From Mesorhabditis belari (taxonomy: Eukaryota > Nematoda > Chromadorea > Rhabditida > Rhabditidae): DNA of 64,000 nt. Made by a program: the position numbers and the translations under genes. The DNA lies in assembly GCA_958450365.1 (NCBI GenBank), contig CAUEEP010000724.1:1024001-1088000 (forward strand), in the 5' to 3' direction. The notes under the pieces were generated by a model. The model ran no database searches, was not told where the DNA came from, and saw nothing but the letters and a program-made list of their open reading frames with translations. Positions within the stretch are counted from its first letter, which is position 1, and every line of letters starts with the position of its first letter. Shown piece by piece: positions 29,236 through 40,504 of the stretch.

Positions 29236-29409
29236 GCAATTTATGTGTGACAGACTTCTGGCTTGACCATTACCCGGCCTGGCTTTACTGCAAGTCTATC
29301 CAAGTACACAAGGATCAGCGTTGTTCTAAGCTGTTCTTCAGTGATAGATCTGAGCTTGAGTTGACCAGCACAACAAGTCCACCGTCAGATAAATCCAGAG
29401 CCCGTGTGT

Positions 29410-29510
29410 TAGGCTCCGGGAAAAGTTACGGGAAAGTACAGAGCTTCGGGAAAAGTCACGGGAAAGTACAGAGCTCCGGGAAAAGTTACGCTCCGGGAAA
29501 AGTCTCTAGT
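29410..29510. repeat. ~30-bp tandem repeat (CCGGGAAAAGTTACGGGAAA)
   Basis: Three and a half units. Inverted relatives of GGAAAAGT and ACTTTCC follow to 29635. Confidence 0.8.
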
Positions 29511-30079
29511 TTTTACAGCGGCAGCAAAGGCAAGGCGGTACCTTTGATCTTTCCGGTAAAACGTTCATGGTTCTCCCGCGCAGCGTACTTTTCCTCGGAA
29601 AATTTGCGGAAAGTTTTACCGGAAACTTTCTGGAAGAAAAGTAGGTTTCAAGGCTTGGCTGAAAATATTTTTGGGTAAACATTTGGGCAGTTGACAGATT
29701 TGCAGACATTCTCCATTTTTGACCTTTCCTCGCCCCTCAAAATAAGTCCACAATATTTTTGCAAACCTTTCATCAATCAGCAAACATTTTTTGGATTTTC
29801 CCTCGTTTTTCAAAAGCTTTAGATATTCAAGGGGTTCTTGGGTGAAAAGAAGGCCGACGGGAAAGAAAAAAGGGACATTCCCAGGACTCCCAAAGGGAAA
29901 AGAGGCCGATCAATGAGCCTTTTTTTTCTGAAAGCTTTAGGTTTCTCTTTTCTAAATGTTTCTCGGGATATGTTCCCTTGTGAGCTTCTAGAAGAGCTCT
30001 GAGAGGCTGGACTCTTTCCTCAGGAGGCTGGACTCTTTCCTCAGGACTCTGGATTCTTTCCTCTCCTTTCCTAGAATGG

Positions 30080-31070
30080 AAATCTTTCCTCTCGCTTCGA
30101 TAAGCAGTTCTTAAACGAGAAAAACTTTCAGTAAGTTGAAAACTTTCGGAAAGCTTTTGATTTGGAGATAAGGAGATAAGCATTTACGTTTTTTTTTTCG
30201 GTGTTCATCACTTGTGCTTTTCAAATGTTCAAAAATGTTCAAAAACCACCAAAGCCGAGAAACCAAAGGAAGAGGCTAAAGAAGAGGTAGAACAGCTGGT
30301 TTAGAGTTTTGATTATCCAATTGTAACATCTTTATAACAGTCCATTGAATACTGAAGCAATTTCTAATTGAAGATCTTAGCCTTGCCTTGGTTATGATCA
30401 CGATAGTCGATACGATCCACCGGTTACGATAGTCGGTGCAGATTTAGAGCATTTTAGTCGGTGCAGTTTAGAAAAGTTCTCAGCTTTCTCACCAAGATTA
30501 CGGTATCAGTTGGTTATCAGTTGGCTTATCAATTTCTATTTTTAAACAAAAACAATCCTCTTCATACTACAATGCTTTCATTTTAACCCTCCATTTGATT
30601 CAAGATGTATTTCCGAGAAATTTTTGATTAAAAACCCCCTTCAAATAATTGTACTTGAAAAAGAATAAGAAATTTGATCCAAAGAACAACAAGAAAAACG
30701 AAGCTCTGTTTTTTTGTGAGGGATCAAATTTCTTTTCCGCTTCTTTCCCAAGCCTTAACGAGTAGTGAACCCAAGAGGTCCAATAAATATAAGCGATTCT
30801 CGCATTGGAGTCTACAAAGCTTGCCCAAGAGACCTCAGAATAATTGTTGCATCAATAATTTAGATCTAGATACGTTTTATGTCTGGAAAGTGTTTCGCTC
30901 GGGATTCTGAAGCTGGTGAGGAAGCTGAGAACTTTTCTCAACTGCGCCGGGATACTCTTGCTGTATTTTTCTCAAGCCAGTCCAGAAGTCAGGTCCTGGC
31001 TTGACTTGGCTTACAAGCCAGGCTTACAAGAGAAAGACAGTGAATCAAGCTGATTCTCAAACTCTATTCT
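30080..31070. other. No firm gene; weak exon-like stretch near 30250
   Basis: At 30248-30286, AAAGCCGAGAAACCAAAGGA and what follows read KAEKPKEEAKEE before a possible gtagaa donor. This is similar in composition to linker exon 11852-11893, but a clear acceptor is missing. The rest is AT-rich without structure. Confidence 0.35.
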
Positions 31071-31074
31071 AATC

Positions 31075-31577
31075 AACCTATTCTCAAACTTTCAATGGGT
31101 ATGATGTTGCAGTTTCTTCAGTGAACTGTGACCCTGAATGAGAGCTCCATTTTTGGTAAGCAGAACTGGCGCTGTGGGATGAACCAAACGTCGGGTTAAA
31201 GTGCCTAAGTGTCCACTCATGAGACCCCATGAAAGGCGTTCGTTGATATAGACAGCAGGACGGTGGCCATGGAAGTTGGTACCCGCTAAAGAGTGTGTAA
31301 CAACTCACCTGCCGAATCAACTAGCCCTGAAAATGGATGGCGCTTCAGCGGACCACTTATACCCAACCGTTGCCGACTTGAGCGCAATGCCCGTCTGGTC
31401 GCAACGAGTAAGAGGTTAACGGTGATTAACGAGCGGTGGTTTGCGTTGAAGGCTTTGGGCGTGGGTCCAGCTGGAGCTTCCATCGGTGCAGATCTTGGTG
31501 GTAGTAGCAAATATTCAAGCGAGCTCCTTGAAGACTGAAGTGGGGAAGGGTTCCACGTGAACAGCAGTTGAATGTGG
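31075..31577 (+). rRNA. Isolated 28S (LSU) rRNA gene fragment
   Basis: Recognisable conserved 28S core: AACCTATTCTCAAACTTTCA, GTAAGCAGAACTGGCGCTGT, GATATAGACAGCAGGACGGT, GTGTAACAACTCACCTGCCG, AATCAACTAGCCCTGAAAAT, GCAGATCTTGGTGGTAGTAG and GGGTTCCACGTGAACAGCAG occur in the correct order. The fragment is about 500 bp of an approximately 3.5-kb gene and starts and stops abruptly in non-ribosomal DNA. A few bases between GAGCTCC and ATTTTTGG appear to be missing compared with the usual sequence. It is a dispersed pseudogene, not a working rDNA unit. The variable part (GAGTAAGAGGTTAACGGTGA) looks nematode-like to me. Confidence 0.93.
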
Positions 31578-32139
31578 ATTTTTGCCTCGAGATCAAATCC
31601 ATCTTGTAGATCTTATAGAATCGTCCATGAGATCCCAAATCAGTTTTTAGTTTTAGCAGAACGTTTCGCAAAAGTTTTATAAAAAAGCGAGAGTGGGACT
31701 CGAACTGATTAGGTGCTATATCATCTGACAATTCGCAACGCCTTTCTAGGGTTTCCCAACGCTTTTCTAGACTGAAAGGAAGTTAAAAAGAAACCCCAGA
31801 GAGCCTCTCGAGCGAAAAATCTATAATGCACTCTCCCATGATCTATAATGTATGAAGTCGAGGCGGTTTTTCTATGAATTGGAATCGAGAAAAGCCATTA
31901 GTTGTGGAGATCCAAAAACCAAACTCATTAGTTTGGAAGATCTTCGTGACTTTGAGCAAAATGCGAACGATGAGCAGAAAGATGAGGAGAACGATGAGCA
32001 GAACGATGAGGAGTTGTGATGAGAAAGTTATCTGAAAAAGTACTACCAAGTCTACAACAGTCTAAACAGTGCTACAACGATCCGAGTTTGGTTTTCCAGG
32101 TGTACTTTGTGTTCAAATTCTGTAAAACTAACTGTAAAC

Positions 32140-32255
32140 TGTAAATTAAATTAAATCAAATCCGTATTGGAACCGTATTAGAGCAAAATCGGAGCCGTAT
32201 TGGAACCGTATTGGAACCGTCAAATCAAATCAAATCAAATCAAATCTAGCGCACT
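32140..32255. repeat. AAATC and GGAACCGTATT short tandem repeats
   Basis: CAAATCAAATC runs surround three GGAACCGTATT-type units. Confidence 0.7.
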
Positions 32256-32494
32256 CAAATCTTTCATTTCCACGTGACACAAACATTAAGTGGATTTTCG
32301 TGCCTGCATTTCAGTAGTTCAAAACTTTAGTTCTCCAAATTTATGTCTTAATCGTTAGCCAAAATACTCAGGGCTGTTCCAACTGGGTCCTAGTGTATAT
32401 AAGCCGGGCCAGGAAAGGCCAGAGTCCGGTCATAAGTCTAGCTCAGACTGCACGTTTAAATGAAAACGAACGTTTCCGCGATTCGCTCAGCAAC

Positions 32495-32588
32495 GCGACG
32501 CCTCAAAATCTCCCAAAAAGGAGCCAAAGACTTGCGACGAAGATGGGAACAAGTCATCAATGATAATTGAGAATATCTCATTGATTAA
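32495..32588 (+). pseudogene. mariner transposase, extreme C-terminus only
   Basis: Reads KDLRRRWEQVINDN, stop, EYLID, stop, which aligns with the end of the mariner at 1659 (RDLRKRWEEVIDTN, GEYLSN). One in-frame stop replaces Gly. The rest of the element is not found, although 32684-32708 is a small perfect palindrome containing GGGTTGGCC that resembles a mariner end. Confidence 0.8.
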
Positions 32589-33174
32589 TGTGCGTTTGTT
32601 TATGTTTTTTAGCAATAAACAGTTTTGTGACAAAAACCGACATTACTTTTTCCTCAACGTAATAGATATTTCGAGGTTAGATATTCTTATTGGGTTGGCC
32701 AATAAGAAATGAGTCACGTCAAAGGAATCAAAGTAATGAGTCACAGGGAAATTTTCCCGTAAAATTTTAGTTGGCGCTCATTAACCACTTTCAGAAATCA
32801 CAGGGATTGACGAAGAAAAGCGTTTTTCGAAAAAAATAGAGTCTTTAATTGCAAACAACAGGTGGAAAAGTGACGGTTGATTGAAGATGGGATGAAGGGA
32901 CAGATGGTCTTTTTCTCCATCAGTCCAAACTGATGGAGAAAAAGTTCTGAATGAAAACAGAAAATGATTCTCCACGATGTACTTTGTGCTTTCACAAATG
33001 TAAACGCACGAATTCGCGTGCTCTTGAATTACTTTTTTCTAGTAAATGCTGCGTCTGGTTGTTAAAAAAGCTAGTTTTTGTCCGGTCAAGTCAAGGCCAG
33101 ACCAGTCAATGGCCTGGCAAGAAGACAGACAATAGCCTGAACTGACCTTACTCAGGAAGGCAGGCCAGAAGACA

Positions 33175-33250
33175 GTCTTTCTTCTTCCTCCTTGCTTCTC
33201 CCCCTTCTTCCCCTTCCTCTTCCTCTTCCCCTTCCTCTTTCTTCTCTGGC
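33175..33250. repeat. C/T-rich microsatellite
   Basis: CTTCCTC and CTTCCCC runs. Confidence 0.8.
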
Positions 33251-33257
33251 AAGAAGC

Positions 33258-33341
33258 TACCGAATAGCTCAGTGGTTAGAGCAATTGCCTGAAAAGTAAA
33301 ATGCCGACGTTTTCCCCTCGACGGTTCAATCCCCTTTCTAC
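33258..33341 (+). tRNA. tRNA-like sequence, probably pseudogene or SINE head
   Basis: TAGCTCAGTGGTTAGAGCA is an excellent D arm and A box. The anticodon arm GCCTGAAAAGT would give anticodon GAA (Phe). GACGGTTCAATCCCC is B-box-like. The region between is about 10 bases too long and acceptor strands do not pair well. Compare 43304-43378, which shares TAGCTCAGTG, AGAGCA and TGCCTG. Confidence 0.4.
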
Positions 33342-33589
33342 TTTTCTCGCCAATTCCTTCACTTCTTTATTGCTATTTGCTGTATCATCAGCCAAGACCT
33401 AAATCTCAACCCCATTCCTTTCACCTTATCAGCTAGAGTCAAGTGAGAACCTAGAAAATTCTTTGCATAGACTGGGCAAGAGGCTTAGAGGCTAATCGTA
33501 AGTTCTCATTCAAAAATTGATCATCTATGAAATTTTCTATAATCTATAACTATAATTATTCTATAATAGAGCGTTCGGGAATCAAATTT

Positions 33590-33690
33590 ACGGTAAATAC
33601 TTTAATAGAACGCCACTCCCATAATGGGCGTACAGTCGATGGGCGTATATGGGCGTACAGTCGGGTAGTCTAACTTTGAACGTCCCCCTT
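33590..33690 (+). repeat. Degenerate copy of the 53769 repeat
   Basis: Shares TACGGTAAATACTTTAATAG and GTAGTCTAACTTTGAACG in the same order, with a small GGGCGTACAGTCG duplication inserted. Confidence 0.5.
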
Positions 33691-33779
33691 TCTTCGCACT
33701 CCTTTATGCTACAGTATGCGATTTGTGGCTCAAATGCTAGCCCTTGAAATCTAGTATTTTTTTGGTACCAAAAGTGTAA

Positions 33780-34150
33780 TTGAGAAAAATATAGGGGTTG
33801 AGAAAAAGATGATTCAAAAAAAGCCAGGTAGTCAAAAGTAGACGCCTCGATGACACGATTTAGGCACTTTGACATAAAGAAACCTATCTTGGTGTCAGAA
33901 GAAAAAAGATAGAGCACAAAAAGTTTGGTATAAAGGCAAATTTTCAGAGAAATTCTTTCAACCGTAGAGGTTTTTGATCGAATTTTGTGAGATCGAATTT
34001 CGAATTTAGTTTTCGCGTTTAGATTTTCATGAAAACGGGCCCAGATTTGCTTAAAAGGATAGAAAAATAAACTAGAAACTATTTTCTATTGAGAGGAAAT
34101 CGTAGATGAATTGGTGAATTTGTCATTTGAATAGATTTATCAAGAAAAAC
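33780..34150 (-). mobile_element. Partial copy of the 5839/7491 transposon family
   Basis: On minus it carries TAGTCAAAAGT-, GATAGAGCACAAAAAG- and AATTGGTGAATTTGTCATTT-related blocks in the order seen in 5839-6320. One inverted end is missing and replaced by a TTTCG array (34170-34213). Confidence 0.7.
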
Positions 34151-34169
34151 CATCAAGGCCGATTCAAAA

Positions 34170-34375
34170 AGTTTCTTCGTTTCGTTTCGTTTCGTTTCGT
34201 TTCGTTTCGTTTCGTACTTCCGTTCTAGTAAAGTTCTAGTACTAGTACTAGTACTAGTAAAGTTCTAGTTCTAGTACTAGTAAAGTTCTAGTACTAGTAA
34301 AGTTAGACAATATTAGACTAGAAAGTTCTAGTACTAGTACTAGCAAAGTTCTAGTACTAGTAAAGTTCTCTATTA
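34170..34375. repeat. TTTCG microsatellite then CTAGTACTAGTAAAGTT array
   Basis: About nine TTTCG units followed by degenerate CTAGTACTAG / AAAGTT units, many self-complementary. Confidence 0.9.
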
Positions 34376-34914
34376 AACTTATAATTCAGATGCTTTATGG
34401 GGTTTTTGACTGTATTATGGTTTTACTTTAGATTCCTTTCAAAAGGTTAAGTCATCAGCTGGCTTTTCAAGTCATCTGCTGGCTAATAACCGATCTGAAA
34501 TCTAACTCAAGGTCTAATTTGATCTAAAATACTAATGACTTTCAAGTGTTTCTCTCATTCGATCTCTCGTCTCTTTGCAAAAAAGCTAACAATCATGGGA
34601 TGCTCGCCAAAAATCAGCTGCTAGCAGAGAAAGAGAGGGACGAAAATAAACAGGGTGAACGGTGCCGGCCCCAGGCACGACCGGGGTGAACAGAGATACT
34701 AAAAAGATTCGATGTTTTGGGAGTACATAGAGGACACACGTGATCTGGGTGAGATCTAGTGCATTCCCTTTCACCTTTTTTCAACTGCCCAATAAATTCT
34801 CTGGAACAAAACAACAATATTAGACTAGAAATAGCCAAAGGCCAATCATCAGTCACTAGAATTCTTAGGTCGTTACTCAAATCCAGGCCAGATGTGCCCT
34901 ATATACTAGTCATG

Positions 34915-35515
34915 TTTCGATCGGTCCGGTTCGGTCGGTCCGGTTCGGTCGGTCGGTCCAGTTCAGTCGGTCGGTTGGTCGGTCCGGTTCGATCGATCGG
35001 TCCAGTTCGGTCGGTCGGTTCGGTCGGTCCGGTTCGGTCGGTCGATCGGTCCGTTTCGGTCGGTCGGTCCGATCCAGTCGGTTGGTCCAGTTCAGTCGGT
35101 TGGTCCAGCTCAGTCGGTTCGGTTGGTCGGTCTGGTTCGATCGATCGGTCTGGTTCGATCGATCGGTCTGGTTCGATCGATCGGTCCGATCCGGTCGGTC
35201 GGTTCGGTCGGTCCGGTCCGGTCGGTCGATCGAATCCGTTTCGGTCGGTCGGTCCTGTCCGGTCGGTTGGTCGGTCCGGTTCGATCCATCGGTCCGATCC
35301 GATCCGGTCGATCGGTCCAGTTCGGTCGGTCGGTTCGGTCGGTCCGATCCGGTCGGTCGGTCCAGTTCGGTCGATCGGCCCGGTTCGTTTCGGTCGGTCG
35401 GTCGGTCCGGTTCGGTCGGTCGATGGTCCGGTTCGGTCGGTCGGTCGGTCCGGTTCGGTCGGTCGATGGTCCGGTTCGGTCGGTCGATGGTCCGGTTCGG
35501 TCTCAGTTTTTCGAC
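34915..35515. repeat. 600-bp array of GGTCGGTCCGGTTC-type units
   Basis: Built from GGTC, GGTT and CGATC tetramers in longer variable units. All frames are open (Ser/Val/Gly/Arg/Pro on plus). It contains several CGATCGATCG palindromes. Confidence 0.95.
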
Positions 35516-35559
35516 CGACCGCGGTTCAAAAAACGGGACCGGACTGATTAGGACATAAC

Positions 35560-36330
35560 CGACCGTTTGCACCGGTCCGATACAAGTCTACGATACACTG
35601 TATATGGTCTACTAGTCTACAATACACTTCAGTATACGGTAACGAATCCAGTACATAGTATTGTTTGGGTTATCAGAGCTGTTTCGCATTTATAAACACC
35701 CCTTTCCCTCGTTGGTTTTATTGTGTCTCACGTGTTCTCCAATTTCCTTTGTGCCCGATGTGATTCCAGTGTTCTTTGGGGAAAACAGATTGATATCAAT
35801 TTTTTTGATACCAGTGTTGCAATTTGCGATTTCTTGAGTCAATAGATAAAAATCAATAGATAAAAAGCAATAGAAAAAGTTTTTAGCTTCATTTTTCAGC
35901 TTCAGAGCTATATTTGGCTTTGGAATTGAAAGCCTTTTAACAATTGTTAGATTTGCGTACAAGTTTGAATAGCTGGACAAGGTTTGAATAGCTACAACAT
36001 GGCAGAGATGACTGGTAAACTGGAAAACGATCCAAAAGAACCCATAGAACTGGACCAATAGAACGAATCAATAGAACTGGCTGTACAATGGTTGGCTGGC
36101 TGTACAATGGTTGTACTACAACACTTGCAACAGGCACTACAACACTTGCAACAGGTACTACAACACTCCTTCACTCAGGCTCTTTAAATCGTGGCTTAGC
36201 TACCGTAACCCTTGGCTTAGTTTAGAAGTAATGCCTTAAAAAAGTGCTAAAACTAATCTTAAGAGGGTCTTGCTAGTCTTACCATCTTAATAAGAGAACT
36301 TTTTAGACTCAAACCAACTTCAAGTCCAGA
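35560..36330. other. No gene recognised
   Basis: Short duplications only: TACAACACTTGCAACAGG (36117-36165) and TGGCTGTACAATGGTTG (36075-36112). Confidence 0.4.
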
Positions 36331-36799
36331 GAAAATGTCTGCTAAATATTCTTTGATTCTTTATACTATTTTGCTCAATCAAAAGTTCAACAAAGGCTTC
36401 TATTGGGCTCATTTTTGGACAGAGCAAAAGACGAAAGACGGCGCAACAAAGCTGAACCCAAATCCTCGTTGTTGTCTGGAAAAACGCAATCAAGAAACTT
36501 TTGGGATTTATGAAATTTGATTTGAAGTTGGGAAACGGGTTCTTTGGTCTAAAAGACAAAGCTTATTTTGAGATATTTTTAGTCTAAAAGAAGAACATAC
36601 TAGACTAGAATAGATAGAAGATAGAACTAGTTAAAAGCTTAACAAGATAAAACTAGTTAAAAGCTTAACAAGATAAAACTAGATAAATGCTTAACAATAT
36701 CTATTCAACGAGATCCTTTGGATGACCGTAAACTAAAACCAAAACTAAAACCAAAACTAAAACTAAAACCTAAACTAAATTAACCGTAAACTTTGAGAT

Positions 36800-37330
36800 T
36801 AAATGACTTGTAATCTAAAGAAACAACAGGAAAACTAGCTTCACTAATAAACAATAAACTTGTACTAATAAACGACTATTTTTGGTGTCAAGTTTTTGAA
36901 GGATTTTGTTCTATATTTCAGTTCTATATTTTCAGTTCTATATTTCAGTTCTATATCGCAGAAAGTTCTCAGTAAGCTTGTACTAGTTTGTACTAGTTCC
37001 ACTTGCACAAGTATGCCATTCATTTCTAAGTGAAGAGCGCGTGCGTGAAGAGTTGACTGTTAAGCTTGTGTGAGACAATCCATTCCAGATCTGATGATTT
37101 TTGTTTGACTTGATGCTACAAACGTTCTAACGCAAACGTGCTGAAAAATGTGAAATCCTCAAAGGCGAGACCCTTGAATTTATCGGGAGCACATTTCCCA
37201 CGTACGATTGAAGTCACTTTTAGGAACCGATTTACCACTACAGTAAGTTTGTACTAGTTTGTGCTAGTTTGTACTAGTTTGTACTAGTTTTCAAGAAGAG
37301 ATTTAGAACGATCGAATGAATATAATACCG
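36800..37330. other. No gene recognised
   Basis: AT-rich, with TTTGTACTAGT and TTCAGTTCTATAT short repeats. Confidence 0.4.
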
Positions 37331-37339
37331 ACTATTTTT

Positions 37340-37790
37340 AGGAAGCTCTTTAGGAAGCTCTTTAGGAAGCTCTTCTAATAGAAGCTCATTAGGAAGCTCT
37401 TCTAATAGAAGCTCTTTAGGAAGCTCTTCTAATAGAAGCTCATTAGGAAGCTCTTCTAATAGAAGCTCATTAGGAAGCTCTTCTAATAGAAGCTCTTTAG
37501 GAAGCTCTTCTAATAGAAGCTCTTTAGGAAGCTCTTCTAATAGAAGCTCTTTAGGAAGCTCTTCTAATAGAAGCTCTTTAGGAAGCTCTTCTAATAGAAG
37601 CTCTTTAGGAAGCTCTTCTAATAGAAGCTCTTTAGGAAGCTCTTCTAATAGAAGCTCTTTAGGAAGCTCTTCTAATAGAAGCTCTTTAGGAAGCTCTTCT
37701 AATAGAAGCTCTTTAGGAAGCTCTTCTAATAGAAGCTCTTTAGGAAGCTCTTCTAATAGAAGCTCTTTAGGAAGCTCTTCTAATAAAAGA
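37340..37790. repeat. 27-bp self-complementary tandem array
   Basis: About 16 units of 27 bp, each holding the hairpin AGCTCTTCTAATAGAAGCT. Because 27 is a multiple of three and the minus reading has no stop, a Leu-Leu-Glu-Glu-Leu-Pro-Lys/Asn-Glu frame runs through and beyond it; rejected as a gene. Confidence 0.96.
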
Positions 37791-38249
37791 CCTTCCCAAA
37801 AATCCATCAAACCCCGATCAATCCATAAGCAAGCTATCACAAGATTTCGCACCAAAGAAAAAGCGGGTGGTGTCACGTGTCGTATTGCTATTGCTCATTG
37901 TCTATGGCTCTTTTCCGCAATCCTTCTTTGGGGTGAGGAATGGAGGACAAAGAGAACCCTCGCTGTGCCCTTTCACTCTTTCCTGCAATCCACGGATTCT
38001 TATAAGAATCTAGCGAGATAAGCACTTATAAGAACCTGTGCATGATCTACAATTGACCTAGAAAAAACAAGCATAGTACCGTTTTTATAAAAGATATACA
38101 GCCCAAATAAATACGATAGTACTATTTTGTTTTGTTCTGATAATTTTAGTTGATAATCTGATCATTTTGTTAATGCAAAATCTCCTGTTTCATTACGATA
38201 AAGTTCCAGAGACATAAAACAATGAAATGTTTGGTAATCTGAATATATA

Positions 38250-39005
38250 TAAAGCAGACGGACGGAAGGGACGTCTGTCCGTTCGTCTGTCCGTTCGTCT
38301 GTCCGTTCGTCTGTCCGTTCGTCTGTCCGTTCGTCTGTCCGTTCGTCTGTCCGTTCGTCTGTCCGTTCGTCTGTCCGTTCGTCTGTCCGTTCGTCTGTTC
38401 GTTCGTCTGTTCGTTCGTCTGTCCGTTCGTCTGTCCGTTCGTTCGTCCGTTAGTCTGTTCGTTCGTCTGTTCGTTCGTCTGTTCGTTCGTCTGTCCGTTC
38501 GTCTGTCCGTTCGTCTGTCCGTTCGTCTGTCCGTCGTCTGTCCGTCGTCTGTCCGTTCGTCTGTCCGTTCGTCTGTCCGTTCGTCTGTCCGTTCGTCTGT
38601 CCGTTCGTCTGTCCGTTCGTCTGTCCGTTCGTCTGTCCGTTCGTCTGTCCGTTCGTCTGTCCGTTCGTCTGTCCGTTCGTCTGTCCGTTCGTCTGTCCGT
38701 TCGTCTGTCCGTTCGTTCGTCCGTTAGTCTGTTCGTTCGTCTGTCCGTTCGTCTGTCCGTTCGTCTGTCCGTTCGTCTGTCCGTTCGTCTGTCCGTTCGT
38801 CTGTCCGTTCGTCTGTCCGTTCGTTCGTCCGTTAGTCTGTTCGTTCGTTCGTTCGTCTGTGCACAGCCATTGGCAAAAAGGGGCGGGGCTTAGATTCACG
38901 GAAAATGTGGACCTCTCTGGTGAAAACGTTAATGAACGTCCGTCGATCCGTCTGTCCGTTCGTCCGTTCGTCCGTCTGTCCGTTCGTCTGTCCGTTCGTC
39001 CGTCT
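38250..39005. repeat. 12-bp array (CGTTCGTCTGTC), probably grown from a SINE tail
   Basis: About 49 units from 38268 to 38860, with larger blocks ending CGTTCGTCCGTTAGTCTGTT repeated three times (higher-order structure). It begins next to ATATATATAAAGCAGACGGA, the tail sequence of the SINE family. A second short array at 38938-39005 follows a gap containing CATTGGCAAAAAGGGGCGGG. Confidence 0.93.
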
Positions 39006-39180
39006 GTGCGCAGTCACGGTAACGGATCCAGACTTTAACATTGTAATGCTTAAGATTAGTTTAAGATTTAAGACGAGATTGTAAGCTCTAACTAGAAAAA
39101 GGCACGAATTCAAGGTGCTTTTGTGCTTTTGCTTTAACAGATGCTTTAAAAGGCATCTTTCAAGCTGAGGGGAAGGATCC

Positions 39181-39250
39181 GTTGGTGGCCCAGTGGGTAA
39201 CGCATTAGGCTCTCAGTCACAAGATAATGGTTCGGTCCTTGGTTCAGCTT
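39181..39250 (+). tRNA. tRNA-like sequence, probably pseudogene
   Basis: GTTGGTGGCCCAGTGGGTAA contains a good A box (TGGCCCAGTGGG), and ATGGTTCGGTCCTTGG a B box at about the right distance. The anticodon stem and acceptor do not pair convincingly. No close relative is seen elsewhere in the window. Confidence 0.4.
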
Positions 39251-39259
39251 TTTTTGCTT

Positions 39260-39950
39260 TTCTTTTATGGCAACTTTTTCGCCCATTTTGTAGCTAATTG
39301 CATTATGGTTTTTCTTTCAATATCTGAATCATAAATTGCTCCTATTCCATGCAAATTTATACTAAAATTCAAGATTTAAATCCAAACTAAATACTCTTTT
39401 CAAAAAGCAAATCAAAAGAAATTAACGAGAATGAAAATCGATAACAAAATATTGATTGATTGATTGATTGATTGATTGACATTGATTGCAAAGCTTTTGG
39501 CCTTGGCCCCAAAATATTACCCTTAAAGTATTACCCTTAAAGTATTACCCTTAGAGTTGACGTGTGTTTTCTAAATCGTGGAAATGTGTTTAAGCGGATA
39601 GCTGAAATTCTATGAATGATCTCAAAAATTATCTTTCATTCCATTTGTTTTATTTTATTTTATTTTATTTTTCCGATGTCGTTGTCCTCGTTATCGTTTC
39701 TTCAAATCGCAAAAATCTTTTCCTTTTTCCTTTTCTTTCTTTCTTTTCATTCAAACGTGTGATCGAACTGGATTCCTTGCAAAAAAACCATAGACACACA
39801 GCATTGATTCACTTCGAAGAAAAGAGAAATTCGAAAAATTCGTAAAAAATTCGTAAAAACGGCATTTTCTCGGATCTTTACACCTTGTGGATCTTGTTCT
39901 TGGGTAGAATTTTCACATTTACTCAATTTTCTTTAACATAACAATTTCTC
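39260..39950. other. No gene recognised
   Basis: AT-rich; ATTG and TTTTA microsatellites at 39450-39480 and 39645-39670, AAAGTATTACCCTT repeated three times (39510-39555). Confidence 0.4.
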
Positions 39951-39952
39951 TT

Positions 39953-40085
39953 GGTGTACTTTGTGCACCGAAATCTGTAATCTGCCCTTTCTAGTGCGCT
40001 GAGGTTTGTAATAGAATTTTTCTTGTGGCACCAATCGTTGCTAGAAAGAAAATTGAATGAATTGTGTTGACCAGAAAGTGTTTTC
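39953..40085. mobile_element. Palindromic MITE, GTACTTTGTGC family, copy
   Basis: GTGTACTTTGTGCACCGAAA, CCCTTTCTAGTGCGCTGA, and the opposing TTGACCAGAAAGTGTTTT. The right end is cut by CGTCTGTTCGTCCGTCCG, a SINE-tail-like run. Confidence 0.75.
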
Positions 40086-40194
40086 GTCTGTTCGTCCGTC
40101 CGTTCGTCTGTCCGTCCGTCCGTCTGTTTCTGCTACAGCCAAAGTTTCTGTTACACACGTGAACTACGGCCGCGCCACGTTGAAATTCTATTTG

Positions 40195-40500
40195 TCTGGA
40201 AACCAGATTCTTATATAAAATCAGATTCTTATATAAAAATCAGATTCTTATATAAAACCAGATTCTTAGATAAAGCCAATTCTTATATAAAGCCAGATTC
40301 TTCTATAAAACCAATTCTTATATAAAACCAGATTCTTATATAAAGCCAATTCTTCTATAAAACCAGATTCTTATATAAAACCAGATTCTTATATAAAATC
40401 AGATTCTTATATAAAGCCAATTCTTCTATAAAACCAATTCTTCTATAAAACCAATTCTTATATAAAACCAATTCTTCTATAAAACCAATTCTTATATTCG
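40195..40500. repeat. ~19-bp array (AAACCAGATTCTTATATA)
   Basis: About 17 units with AAACCAATTCTTCTATA variants. Confidence 0.93.
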
Positions 40501-40504
40501 TCTC

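Noticed and set aside
34759..35572. Long open frames on both strands over the GGTCGGTCC array
   Set aside because: All frames are open simultaneously; low-complexity tetramer-derived sequence.
37274..37876. 200-codon minus frame with Leu-Leu-Glu-Glu-Leu-Pro repeats
   Set aside because: The 27-bp unit is a multiple of three and hairpin-shaped. No codon drift, no splice or start context.
38227..39113. Ser-Val-Arg and Thr-Asn-Gly-Gln repeat frames on both strands
   Set aside because: Shadow of the 12-bp array derived from a SINE tail.
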